Source: Loxodes magnus (Eukaryota; Ciliophora; Karyorelictea; Loxodida; Loxodidae). Taken from it: DNA of 64,000 bases. The stretch spans positions 372,001 to 436,000 of the forward strand of contig CAMPDV010000059.1 in the NCBI GenBank assembly GCA_946699065.1, in the 5' to 3' direction. Below, piece by piece: positions 25,256 to 36,660 of the stretch (within the stretch, counting starts at the first letter, position 1; every line of letters begins with the position of its first letter). A program made the position numbers and the translations under genes. The notes under the pieces were generated by a model. The model was not told the origin of the DNA, ran no database searches, and saw only the letters and a list, made by a program, of their open reading frames with translations.

Positions 25256-26859
25256 TTAAATGAATTCTGTTTTATATCAATTAAATATTCTCCAAGTGTT
25301 AATACTAACTTACTTAGTCTATATAATAGAGCTAGCAAGCTCTTATTTTCTAAATTATAAATACAATTAGTACCTAGAAGCATAATTTGGAAGTAGCTGT
25401 AATTGTTATAATAAACTGATTACAGTAGCTTAGATTATCTTGATCTGTATTCTAATGTAAAAGAAAGAAAGTAAGATCTTATAGGATAATGTGTATAGTA
25501 CTCTTTAATATAAGGGATTGTAAGTCTAGGGTATAATACTAACTTAATTGTAGTAGTGAAAAATACTAGATTTCCCTTTTATAATATTGGTTATAAATGA
25601 TATTAAAGACTTCTATAATTTAGATATTTTGCTTAAAAATACACTAGTAGAAGATTATCTAGTATTTGAAGTCTGGAACAATTCACTCTTATTTAATAAC
25701 TCATATTCATACATAAGAATGATAAGTAAATACTATTATGCTTGGTATGTTTAGTATAGCTATAATGACTTTATACACAAAAAACTCTCAAACTGTTTTA
25801 ATAAATATTTTGACATCAAAGTTATAAAATAAAGACTTCTTAGAAGGAAAGTAGTAGTTTAATTATAGGCTCTACTACCAAGATCCTATTATATAAAATC
25901 AAAAGCGTAAATTAAACTAAATCTAGCTTATTCTTAAACTAAAGCAGCACTTTGAATTAACTTTCATTGTCTATTATATAATAAAAGCATTTCTTAGATA
26001 TATAAGTAAGTTAAATTTAAAGATATATAGAGATTACAAGATTAGAAGTAATACTATTAAAGAGTCTCATTTAGAGAGCAAAGATAAGCTAAATTTTCCT
26101 TCGTTTGTACATATAAAATAAATAAATCGCTAAGGATTAGCAAGAATATAGCAGTTAATGTTAACACAAGAAACTGAGAAAGATATAATTAATATTACTA
26201 GAGGGTAAAGTAAGTATGGTACTTTGATTCAACTAGATAAAGATAAAATGAATAATATCATATAACTTAAAAGCATCTTAGCTTAGATTAGGGGTATTTT
26301 ATATATTATAATTAAGGATATTTTAAGGATATTTTATTATTGTGGTTTTAGAATTTAACGTCTTACTTAATCTCTCTTAACTTTAGACAACTCAGCATAT
26401 AGCAGATACTTTGAATGATTAAACTATTTTATTAGGAAATAATAAGGGAAACTAAGTAGTTTCTTTGTGTTATGTAAAGCAAGCTAATAGATAATAAAAG
26501 TTTTAAAAAGAAGCAAGCAAGAATAGCTAAAATAAAAGCTTGCATTCATTCTTGTTTTTTCTAATAAGCGTTTAATTTAAATAGTTGATGCTTTGCTTTT
26601 AGCTAAACTTCATAAGCCAACTACACTTAGCACCTTTAATTTCACCAAGTAATCATATTTTATTTTTTTAACTCACAAGAGAAGTTAAGATCTTTGACTT
26701 CCACTATAGTTTCCTCCATATAATAGAGTATGTTAGACAACTAATAGTTCAATTTATAGGAGTAAGCTAAATAAAGAAAGTTAAAAGTTGAATTAGTTAG
26801 AAGTTTAATAAACACTAAACTAGCGAAACATATATTGAGTCTTTAGTAATTGTTTATAT
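25256..26859. other. AT-rich region with one low-confidence ORF
   Basis: Outside the ORF 25747-26697 listed separately, nothing is supportable on either strand. Confidence 0.4.
25747..26697 (+). CDS. Possible 316-aa protein, low support
   Basis: Frame 1 is open from ATG 25747 to TGA 26695-26697 with only one internal TGA, fewer than expected by chance for this base composition. The middle part reads like a protein (IKESHLESKDKLNFPSF, LMLTQETEKDIINITRGQS). The ends are hydrophobic and AT-driven. No domain is recognised. It may be a real gene, a decayed one, or a chance ORF. Confidence 0.33.
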
Positions 26860-27556
26860 ATGGCAGATTTAAAACTACAATCAGCCAAAATTCTATATAT
26901 TGGAGTGTCTCAGGAAGAAGGTAAGATAGTAGGTCAGGCTTTGCATAACCTCATGGTGTTTTCTCCTGAATAAAAAGAATTTAATTGTGCTAAGAAGGAA
27001 TAAAAGATCTGCCATCATTACTTTACTGAAGGGCGTTATAATATTTTGATTATAGCTGACAGTCGTTATAGAAATAACGTTAAATTAAACCAAATTGTGT
27101 TAGAGACAAAAGAAGCTGTTGCTGATAATCCTTAATAAGCAAACCAAAAAATAAAAGAAATACTAGATAAATATAACCAAATGCAAGAAAAGTTATCCCC
27201 TTCTACAAGTAGAGAATTCGTTAAAGAAAACACCTTTTAGATTGATTCTCGTGATTAGAGCAAGTAGCCTCTTATTACTGGTAGAAAAAGCGAAAGTAGA
27301 AAATCTTAAAGTAAAACAGGCTTACAAGGAATATCATAATCCTTCACTCATAAACTAAGATTAAGTACAGTTTTCCAAAATATAAATGTAAGGTTTAATA
27401 CAGGAAGAAAATAGGGAAAATGTTGAAGAGCCTGCAATTGATTGTAGAGATTTTGCTTTTAACTCAATTTTTACTGCGATCTGCTTCACAATAATCATGT
27501 TTACTGGTTTATTCTTAGCTTGTCATGGGTTAGAGTTTAGATGTAATAACGACTGA
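26860..27556 (+). CDS. Longin-like tail-anchored membrane protein
   Basis: The spliced product is 226 aa. The N-terminal 110 residues look like a longin or SNARE-like fold (AKILYIGVSQEEGKIVGQAL, then GRYNILIIADSRYRNNVKL), the module that opens VAMP7, YKT6 and SEC22-type SNAREs. The middle is Ser/Arg/Gln-rich and shows no SNARE heptad region. A C-terminal hydrophobic anchor (FTIIMFTGLFLACHG) precedes TGA 27554-27556. A 16-nt intron (27388-27403) is required; without it the anchor is lost. Longin plus anchor without a SNARE motif recalls phytolongins, but this is an inference from layout only. The start ATG 26860 gives MADLKLQSAK. Confidence 0.66.
27388..27403 (+). other. 16-nt intron
   Basis: GTAAGG to ATACAG. 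Closely similar in length and sequence to the VTI1 intron at 36489-36504. Removal brings the C-terminal membrane anchor and the TGA stop into frame. Confidence 0.8.
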
Positions 27557-27854
27557 ACTAAAGATTTATTAATAACTATTTCCTATCTTTTTATTTAAAG
27601 TATAACTAATGTTACCTATAAGCAACAACGGTAGAAATGTAAGTAAGTACTCTATAATAAGCTAAGAGTCTGTCTTTTTATTCCAAGTATGAGATATAAA
27701 CGCTCTTATAAATTTCGATGGTAAAGCATTCTTCCTTATACAGGCTAGATTAAGAATATAAGCTTTAGAATTAAAATACTTAAAAGTGTGGAATTAAATA
27801 AAATAAACCTCTTAATTACTTTTTCAATATTCAGTGATAATAATAAGTCTAGTA

Positions 27855-29039
27855 ATGGAAAATATCATTGAAACTAATTTATCAACCTAACCTAAATAAA
27901 ATTGCGCGCTAGACTAAAAATGTCTCATATACACATGCTAGAATCTACATTCATCAGACATTTGCTCCTGCTTGTGTTCAAACTAGAATTGCTTAAATAG
28001 ACATCCTATTTATAAAAATAGGTAAAAAATCAGTTTGACGAACACTTAGTAATAAGCAGTTCAAATAAATGAAAAGAAGTTAAATTTATCAAAGCAGACT
28101 GAAAAACTGAAGTTCCTTGAAATAATTTTTCTTATCAAAATTATTAAAGCAAAAAATAGTTAAAGCGATCTGGGAAATATTCCTATTAAGTACTTCTAGT
28201 ACTTAATCCGCCCTTGTTTCCCAAGATAAACTTCTTTCTTCAAGGTTTTGACAGATAGCAATAAATGTTTGGTTTTAAATTTCCTGAGCAACGAATTATA
28301 TGAGAAGCAAATAAGATCGAATGTGGTACTTGATATAATAACTTACTAGATTTAGGCTAAAAATTACTCCATTTTTTCACTGTTTAATGTAAAGAAATAA
28401 AGCCATTAGTTATTCTAAATATCAGACAGTCATATTTAATAATTCAAAGATGTTAATTTTTGCTCTATAGGCTGTAGAATGTAGTTTATACACCAAAGTC
28501 TTATCATTTCAGGAAGTGAAAAGCAAGAAATTGATTCTAATAATTTCCAAAAGCTTGATTTTAACACTCAAAGATGGAGAAGTTTATAGAAATCTCCCAA
28601 AAATATTCGCAGTCATGGAATGGACTATTATTACAATCAATTGCATATGTTTTCAGGATTTTCTAATCAGTAACTTATAGATGAGATATATAGCTACGAT
28701 ATATATCGTAACTCATGATAGTTAAGAAGTATGAAAATACCTCAACAGACTGACTAGTGTGTTGCTACCACTTGCTAATCAGGAATAATTCTTTTCGCAT
28801 ATTAAAATCAATTCTATAAAACTCTTATCTTTGATGACAAAAGTATTTTAATGCATGGTGATAACTTAGATCAAACCCTCCATATGCATCCACATAAATG
28901 CATTTTCTACCAGGATAAAATATTCTTATGAAGCTGAACTTTTAAAGATAAAGAATGGGGTCACTTTGTTTCTAAAAAGTATCACCTTAATTTCTATAAT
29001 TGCAAAAAGGGTAAATGGATAAACGTTGCTACAATCTGA
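27855..29039 (+). CDS. Kelch-like repeat protein with N-terminal Cys/His cluster
   Basis: This 394-aa protein runs in frame 3 from ATG 27855 to TGA 29037-29039. Residues about 16-50 hold a cluster of Cys and His (CLIYTCQNLHSSDICSCLC) that may be a degenerate B-box-type zinc site. A helical, Lys/Gln-rich segment follows. From about residue 210 the sequence has Kelch-like units: hydrophobic-Ser-Gly turns, then DIYRNSWQLRSM and WSWTFKDKEWGHF with spaced Trp. This order is like the C-terminal half of TRIM-Kelch proteins without a clear RING. It probably acts as a binding scaffold. Several Trp are TGA-encoded. No intron is needed. Confidence 0.62.
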
Positions 29040-29160
29040 ACTTAAAATATTCTAAAGATATTTAATTCTATTTTAACTAAGTTAACATAACTTTTAAGTC
29101 TTCTTTTTAGTTATTTAGGTATAATACTATCTCCAATTTAAGTTTCAAATCCCTTTATAA

Positions 29161-30676
29161 ATGAAACTTTTAGAAGAAAGAAATATCTTATATTTTCTGC
29201 TTCTTTATTTAGAGCTTTTTAAGTGTTCATCAGCTTAGTATAAGACTATAAGCAGACTAATTAGCAATTTAGTGGATGAGATATATTATTATGTTCGTAC
29301 ATGCAGCGTATTTTAAGGATAGGGCTGATATATTTAGATTTATAATTAAGTTGTTTAAATTAAAAAATTCCATTTTCTTTTTTAAGTGGGAGTATTAGAA
29401 ATGGTTTATCTGCATTATGTGAAGATAAGCTCAGGAATAACTTGCTTAATCACGTTCTTAATACTTATTAATCAGTTCTAGTTGTAGTTCAATATGTAAA
29501 TTGACTAGTGATTGCATTGATTAAATTATTCACATGAGTCTCTTGGCTTCATAATGGTAAATTTATTACACAGATAGCTTTCGCATTTGAACTTAGTCTC
29601 GAATTTTTCCTTGGATCTCTTTTAATTGAGTTGTTCATAGGAGGAATTAGTAGATAAGATCTTTAAACTCTACAGGGAGTATGTACAAATAGTTCCATTT
29701 GACTGTATTTGATCCTCTAGTTGTTTTCTGATTCTTACGAAATTAAACAGGCAAAAATATACCCTTCTGAGTATTTTATCTGACTGATCTTAGAATTTTG
29801 ACTCTTATTTTTACGTAAAATGAGCTTCTTAGCAAAAATTAAGATTTTCAATGTAAGCTATTATGCAGTCCGACCTAGATCAGCTATAACGAGATAAGAT
29901 AAAAGCCTTTACCTATATAATAATAGCTCTCACAGTAGTAACAATAGGATACTTCCTTCATCTATTTCATAGAGCTAGCTTTTTTTACATCTTTTTCATT
30001 CTAAGTGAAGTAAGTTATAATACAGCCTGTTCAATGCTTAGTTCTCCTTATATTTACTTAGCTTAAGATAAGCAGCTAATCATCTAACTTGGTTATATCA
30101 GATACTCCTTTACAATTTTTGGTTGACTCTCTGTAGCTAATTTAGTTGTTGTAACTTTGTTATCAACATTAATTCAAACCTTTGACTGAATCCTCGTTTA
30201 GAATTTTTCCCTTGTTTTTCCTTTATAGTAAAATAGCTGAAAGTTACAAGACTTTGAAGAGACTCTATTTCTATTGGACCATAATTAAGGATTTTGAAAG
30301 AACCTTTCCTGAAGTTAAAGGAGAAGGACCTTGCTCAATCTGCTGAGAGGAAATGACTGACAATCGTTGTCATTAACTTCCTTGTTCTCATATATATCAT
30401 AGAAATTGCATCCGTAGATGGATAGGCTAGTAACCAATTTGTCCTTTATGCAAGTAGCCAATGAGAAACCCTTAGAATTAAAATTAGGTTTTCCGTAGAA
30501 GATGAAACCTTAATCCTTTTAGAATGTTCCAAAATATCAATGTCAATTAGTTGCAAGAAGCTACTCAAAGAGTTTAAGAAGTACTACCTAATGCACGTTA
30601 AGAAGATATAATGACTCTTCTAGCAAATGGACTGCAGCCAGATCAAGTAGTTGCTCAGTTGCTTCAAAGAGGTTGA
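29161..30676 (+). CDS. gp78/AMFR-like membrane RING-H2 and CUE ubiquitin ligase
   Basis: This probable ERAD-type E3 ligase starts at ATG 29161 with a signal-like segment (MKLLEERNILYFLLLYLEL). Several membrane spans follow (ITCLITFLILINQF, YIIIALTVVTIGYFL, FTIFGWLSVANLVVVTL). A cytosolic RING-H2 domain lies near residues 380-420: CSICWEEM, then LPCSHIYHRNCIRRWI and CPLC. CxICW is typical of AMFR/gp78, and its Trp is TGA 30344-30346. After a basic linker comes a CUE-like domain (QEDIMTLLANGLQPDQVVAQ), which binds ubiquitin, and the product ends at TGA 30674-30676. RING followed by CUE is the gp78 order. One frame shift within the last membrane segment needs an intron; 30159-30201 fits and gives 490 aa, but its donor is GTTATC, so the edges are provisional. 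Confidence 0.83.
30159..30201 (+). other. Proposed 43-nt intron, weak donor
   Basis: GTTATC to GTTTAG. It is one of the few GT-AG pairs in this stretch whose length corrects the frame and it keeps a continuous hydrophobic span. Alternatives are 30159-30228 (70 nt) and 30133-30145 (13 nt). Confidence 0.4.
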
Positions 30677-31059
30677 TAAGAATAAATATTGTAAAACTAT
30701 AATAATAAAATGTTATCATAGAAGGAATTCAAATATCCTCCTATTCACTCTTTTCCTTCTTTACACTTCTTATGAAAAAGGATATTTCTTACAAAGAATT
30801 AAAGATAGGCTTTTTCTTCATTCTCTTATGTAAAATACCTTGTAAATAAAAGATCTACTATATTAAGTCTAGTTACTCTAGTCTTTTTACATATAAGATT
30901 AATAATCAAAAATAAAGAGACTCTTAGTTCCACTATTCTAAGAGTGATACTATTATAAAGATAGTTTATATAAATCTATTTTATTATCGGCTTTATGGAC
31001 ATAATCAATTAAATGGTAAAGAAAAATTTTTAATTGACTGATAACCTCCAAAATTTTGA
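30677..31059. other. AT-rich intergenic region
   Basis: Nothing supportable is seen. Confidence 0.45.
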
Positions 31060-31327
31060 ATGGCTCCTGATCGAATCCAAACTCTTGCAGAGAACACTTT
31101 TGGAAGATTACCTGGACATAGCAGGCTCTTGAAATCTATTGCTATCAAATATTCATTACATATGTGGTGGTTTCTGTCTGCAGAAGCCTATCAGCAAAAA
31201 ATCCCTATTATTTCTGATAAAAACCATTAATAATAATTATTATGGTAAGAGCTTAGGTATTCCCAAAAAATTACAAGTTAGTCATTATAATTATTATAGA
31301 TACAATAGTTGGATAATGAAATAGTGA
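31060..31327 (+). CDS. Small unrecognised protein, about 76 aa
   Basis: A short stretch (31060-31225) stands out from its AT-rich flanks by higher G+C and clear codon use: MAPDRIQTLAENTFGRLPG, then SRLLKSIAIKYSLHMWWF. I do not recognise it. The 3' end is unclear. A 37-nt intron (31245-31281, GTAAGA to AGTTAG) would lead to TGA 31325-31327 after SWIMKQ; unspliced, the frame runs on to TGA 31450-31452 (130 aa). The double Trp and the basic N-terminus could suit a small mitochondrial or membrane-associated protein, but that is a guess. Confidence 0.45.
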
Positions 31328-32465
31328 CTGTATTGAATTTAAAATAGATAACTAAAAAGCCTAATAGTTAATTACTATCTTAAGATTATATCTTTAACTT
31401 TCCCTTTTTTATTATATTAGTAGAAAGTTTATACAACTATTTGCTATTATGATATAGTTAGGTAAAATATGCTTTTAGTTAAAAAATAGTTATTTATCAG
31501 TCAAGCATTAGATATTTGATGAATCTTAACAGACTTAGAAAGAAAATTTAATATCTAATGCAATTTATAAATACAAGCACATGGAGTATTTTAAAGGTGA
31601 TATCTAGATAATACTCAAATACAACCTAATTATTTTCTTTGAGATATAAATAATCTTCTAAATAGGATGAGCTTTGATTAAGCACTATTTCTATAGAACT
31701 TCAGAGGACTTATAATAATAAACAAAGATAAATAACTAGCTAAATATTAACTGAAAGGATAATTAATAAGCGTTATGCTATTAAGCTTTATGCTCTTACA
31801 TTGATATTAGTTAGCTAAAATATAATGTTTCTAAAGTAACTAGATACATATAAAAATCAGTTTCAGCTGTATCTCTTACTTCGTAATATAAAATAAATAC
31901 TTTAGCAAGTTTAAAAACCTTTTAAAAGCAAGCATATCTAATATGTACTTAAATATATACATTCTTAATATAATTATTATATACTGCTCGGTTTTTCAAT
32001 CTTTAGGTATTTAAAATTCCAAGATAAAGAGAAAAATAGATATTACAAGCATTTGCTTCTTATCTCGTTTTGGAAGATCTAAAAAGTAAATTTAAATAAG
32101 AATTTTAGATTTAAAGATATTTAATTCTCTAAAGCCATTTAGCTTGTAAAAGAGAATAAAGGATCAATAGATTTATATTAGAGATAAGATTGAAGGAGTA
32201 TTGAAAAATGAATTCAACGCTTTAATGCATTTTCAATCAGTTTTACACCTTTTACTTAAGAATATCTATACTTACGATAGTTTGATAACATTCAATATCA
32301 AAATGAGGTTTATTAATGCTAGATACTTTAAATAAAATTTTATACTTTTTTGGGTTAAAAGTCAAGAAGTATTCTAATAAATAATTAAAGTAAATACATA
32401 CTAAGAATAAAGCATATGTAGCATTAGTAATGATGAGATATGATTAATATAGTAGTTAAATAGAA
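31328..32465. other. AT-rich intergenic region
   Basis: Frames are open for long runs only because TGA is the sole stop; codon use is not coding-like. No RNA gene or repeat was recognised. Confidence 0.4.
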
Positions 32466-35400
32466 TCATTAATTTAGAATGTTTACTATATTCAATTTTT
32501 GCTTGAAGAACCTGATCAAGATTCCTTCTTCTCTTATTCGATGAATATTTCTTCGATAGATATTCACATAAATTGTACTTTCTTCAGAACCCGGAAGCCA
32601 GAAGTTGTCAAAGCGCTCATTTAAAGATTTGTCTAGAATTGTTCATAAAAGATCTAGCATTTCTAACATCTTAGTTTTTAGCATTGTAAAGCTAGGCTCT
32701 TTACATTGATTGGAAAGAATAAGCAGAACTAAAGCAGAAAAAAGACTGTCACCACATGAGTTATATTAATAGTTTTCAATTAGCTAATCTAATGTTTAAG
32801 GATTGTATTTGAATCAGTTTTATGACTTATTTAACCTTTAGGTATTTTTTCTAATTAACCACTCTGCTTGATTACTAATTTATTCTTCAAGGAATAAATT
32901 ACCACATGAAAATAGGTTACACAGATAACCAAGCATCTTAGGAGCTACCATTTTTATATAGCCTAATTCAAGTTACTCCAACTATCGAATGAACCACAGA
33001 ATCGAAAGATATGGAAGTGATTCTTAGTTCTCCAGTTTTAGTGTGTTTAAAAACGTATTAGGAAGGTTAGATTGATTCCTAGTAACAAAGTATGAGCTTA
33101 TTTCCTTTATATGTGTTCTATTAGTTCTATCAGCTACCTAATTAAGCAGTATTTTGAAGGAAACATCTAATATTTCTTGACTCTTTATAAATTATAAAAG
33201 AAGCTAAGGCTTCAATAAGGATAAATAATGCTGCGCATATTCATCTTAAGTTAGAAATTGCCAAAATTGGTTAGAAGCTAGCACTTCATCTATTAAATAT
33301 TGGACAATATATTCGTCATTCGCTCCACACATTTCTGAAACCATTAAGCTCAAATCAAGTTTTTACTTTGGTTCTAATTATCTTAATAGCTAAATGCAGC
33401 AAATTTGTATATTTTTTGCTTAGTGAAGCAAAAAATCGCAAGGTCTGTTAGCTAATTTAATTTATAGTATAGCCTAAATATGATTAACAATCAGAGAAAC
33501 CAACATATCTACTTTTATAGACATAGGTTCTATCATTGACAGCAAACTAGCTAGAGCACCATAAACTAGATTTACTTATTAGAAGTCTTTCACTATATGC
33601 TAACCAATTTATAAGTTCAGACCTAATGTCTAAAGTAATAAATCAAAGAACTTAGAATTAATTACCTAAATCGCAAACTAGTGCAAGTAGTTGTCACTTC
33701 TCTTAACAGAACTAAGAAAGAACAGTACATTTTGTATGCATTCAAGTTGCAATAAGGAATACTAAGAGGTTTTTAAAAGTTTCATTTCCTTTAAAATTGC
33801 AAAGGAAAGTTAAATGAAACCGTTACATTCTGGTGCATCTAGAAACATCTAAGCTAGCTTGAAAGTCTAAAGCAAAATTTCCTAGTTTTTCTAGTCTGAG
33901 ACGTTTTTAGTATATCCTTCATGATCGAGAAATAGGAACACAAATTAAGCCTCAACAAAAATGCAATTAGCGTAAGTTCCTAGTTAAGCGAATTTTAATA
34001 TTTACTTAAATGTCTTAGGAAGTCTTTTGGTAAGGAATTCCATGCACTTCTATAAAAAAGGTAACATTTTTTAAGCTAAACTCTTGTGAGCTCTACAAAT
34101 ATTTTCTATAATATCAAAGTATTTATCAAAGCTTTGCTTATCATAAATACTCTCAAAAATCTATAGAAACTATTAATGAAAATGAGGCGTAGCAAAGATA
34201 AAGAAGCACGATGAAATGGAATGCATAGTCATTATATGAAGTATTTCAAGAATCTAATCGAAGTTCTAGATCTAAGAGATTATATTTTTATCCAAAAGAT
34301 ACATCAACCTTGACTACATTCCTGTTCTAATCAATCCTCCTACTGTATCCATTTTTACAAGCTCTTTGTCATCTTTATCCTATTCTTCAGTTTATAACTC
34401 GCTTTCAAATAATTTTATAGCTTCCTTACCCTCATCTACCTTTAAGCTGATTCTCTATTCCATACTCAATAAAGCATTTTAAGAATATGATTCACAGATA
34501 CAGTAAGTAGTGAGAGATTCATGGTTTATTTCTAAAATGTGAGAGTATTTAAATTTAAAGAATAGGATAAGTATTTCAATAGACTTACATACTACGTTAA
34601 TGTTTATATCGTCATGTAAATGTCTAACTATTAGCCAAAAATTAGATTCTTCTAGGAACTCTACTAGTTTAGATTAAGTTTCTTTATTATATATGAATAT
34701 ATTTTCTATTGTTTCTAAAGCTAACAATCTCTAGTTCGATTATGTGCTTTAACACATTTTAAGGTATCCTCTAACAGTATAACCTTAAGCTTCTTAGATT
34801 AATGCTTGTCATTGATTGTTTTAGTATTTTTAGCATATTTTGCCAAAGCTATCAAATTTTATTTGTAAGAAATAGTTATTTTTGTCTTAACTCTCATCTT
34901 CGAAATGTCCAAACTCTTAAGGAGCTGTATTCTACTAGCTGAAAAACTTATTTATTTCTTACTCTTTTTCAATTTTTTTAGGCTCTGTATAAACAGCTTA
35001 TTACTAATTCTATTACTGAGGCAATTTTTTATTCTTACTACCTCTTTATTTAAGCATTTCAATAATTTCAGGACTGAATTGCTTATATATATCCTGTTAT
35101 TATTATTTAATTTCTTCAGGTGTAAATGTAGCTATCAATCTACTAGCTTCCTACTAAGCCTAAGAATATTCCTGCTAAAAATCTAACTAGAAAACTTAAG
35201 GCATGGTTGCATTTTCGTTAGGCAAATTAACTTCAATAGAATTAGACTTTTCTTAAATAGGCTTAACAAGCTATTCTTATTCTATCTGTTTATTTTGCTC
35301 CTTAAGTTATAATCTCTATGCAAACAGAGATTGCTTTTTAGGTCTAGGCTTATACTCAAATTACTGAGGAAGTCTAACTACCTCTGGATTACTCACCAAT

Positions 35401-35633
35401 TAAACGCAAGGCTTTTGCTTACTCTTAATAAATTCCTCTTAAAACTCCAAAATTTTTTCCTCATCATAATTTTCTAATTTAGGCCGGCCTTACATTAATT
35501 GATTTGAACTTAAATTACCTAATTTAAAATAAAGTCTCAATTACTATAATCAACCAGTATCTAAACTCCTATATTTCAGTTCTTTCTTATATCTTAGCAC
35601 ACCTTCTAAGTATTTAGCTTAGTTTGGTTACAT
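32466..35633 (-). CDS. RPAP1: RPAP1-like RNA polymerase II-associated protein
   Basis: The 1055-aa protein reads without introns from ATG 35633 to TGA 32466-32468. RPAP1 helps assemble and import RNA polymerase II. The N-terminal region shows the RPAP1_N pattern: GRPKLENYDEEKILEFQEEF, then a run leading to SLFAQRLQ. Near residues 220-290 the RPAP1_C-type stretch is visible: LQIKFDSFGKICQKYQNN followed by AQGYTVRGYLKMCQSTQSNQ and RLLALETIENIF. The rest is helical and repeat-like, as expected for a HEAT/ARM-type scaffold. Length and domain order fit the family, which is often 1000-1500 aa. At least two Trp are TGA-encoded (TGW in DTGW, NNQW). The assignment rests on motif resemblance, not on alignment. 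Confidence 0.72.
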
Positions 35634-36017
35634 AATGATATATAGAGTAGTATCAACTCTCTTTCCTTATTAGTTAGTATAATGTTTTATAAGCAATATG
35701 AGTAATTTAGCTTACAAGCTAACTATTGTCTCTGTTTAATGAAGGTAAATAGCTATTATTCATATGATGCCTATGATCACCTGCTTAATATGCCTTACTT
35801 AAATGTGAGGCTTTAGTAGAAATTAATTTTACTTAGTAGATGCTTAATGGAACTAGTTAGGTAGTTAATAAAAGGGTAGAAGTTGGAAGGTTAGGTATTG
35901 GAGTATGTGAATTGAGTAATCTTAAAAGGGTAAATAGTAAAATGAGATGGTTAAATGAGTTAAGGTTATGAAGATAGTTAAGATTAATGATTTGTTTATA
36001 TATTTTCATTAAGGAAA
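35634..36017. other. Intergenic region between divergent RPAP1-like and VTI1 genes
   Basis: It should contain both promoters. A purine-rich segment at about 35850-35990 contains a 47-codon open frame (ATG 35847, TGA 35988-35990) that is too short and skewed to call. Confidence 0.4.
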
Positions 36018-36660
36018 ATGTCTGAATTTGATCTTTATGTTGAGGATTTTAATAAGCAAAAGGCAGCTATTAAAAGATAGCTTGCAGGCATGAAAGGTCT
36101 AAATTGAGAACACAAAGAACGCTTGATTAACGAAGTAACGCATAATCTTAATGAATCGGATAAGACTTTAAGTAATATGGAAAAAGAGATTGGAAAGATG
36201 GATCCATCATAGCGATAAATTAAGTAAAATAAGTTGAGATAGTGTAGAACTGAACTCGATCAATTAAAAAATGAATACTAGAAGGAATAAGTTGAATAAA
36301 ACTAGTAAAAGCCTGTTAAATAATCTAGTGGTAGAGATTAGCTTGTCTAAAATACAAATACGCTTCAAAATTAGGGAAATAAATTAGAAAATATTCATTA
36401 AATCGCATTGGAAGCTGAAAGTACTGGTATTGGAACGATGAATGTCCTTAAATAATAGAGAGAATAAATTCAAAGAATTGACTAAAAAGTAAGTATTTAT
36501 ACAGGTAACTGACACTTCTTAAAATGCTTAAAAAGCAAATGTAATGCTAAATTAGATGACGAGAAGAGAAATGTGTATCAAAGCTGGACTTTGCTGTGCG
36601 ATATTTTGCTTGATAATTGCTAACATTGCAGCATTAGCCATTAAAGTGGGTGGAAAATGA
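36018..36660 (+). CDS. VTI1: VTI1-type Qb-SNARE
   Basis: The spliced product is 208 aa and resembles VTI1, a SNARE for fusion between Golgi, endosomes and vacuole. The N-terminal part (MSEFDLYVEDFNKQKAAIK, KTLSNMEKEIGKMD) fits the VTI1 three-helix domain, which commonly contains a stretch like this around 'EKEI'. The SNARE helix follows (ESTGIGTMNVLKQQREQIQ), continuing through the splice site to VTDTSQNAQKANVMLNQM. A C-terminal anchor (LCCAIFCLIIANIAALAIKV) precedes TGA 36658-36660. A 16-nt intron (36489-36504) lies inside the SNARE motif; removal is essential. Length matches VTI1 (about 210-230 aa). Another Qb-SNARE such as membrin is less likely. Confidence 0.85.
36489..36504 (+). other. 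16-nt intron within the SNARE motif
   Basis: GTAAGT to ATACAG. Removal joins IQRIDQK to VTDTSQNAQ and brings the membrane anchor into frame. Confidence 0.88.
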
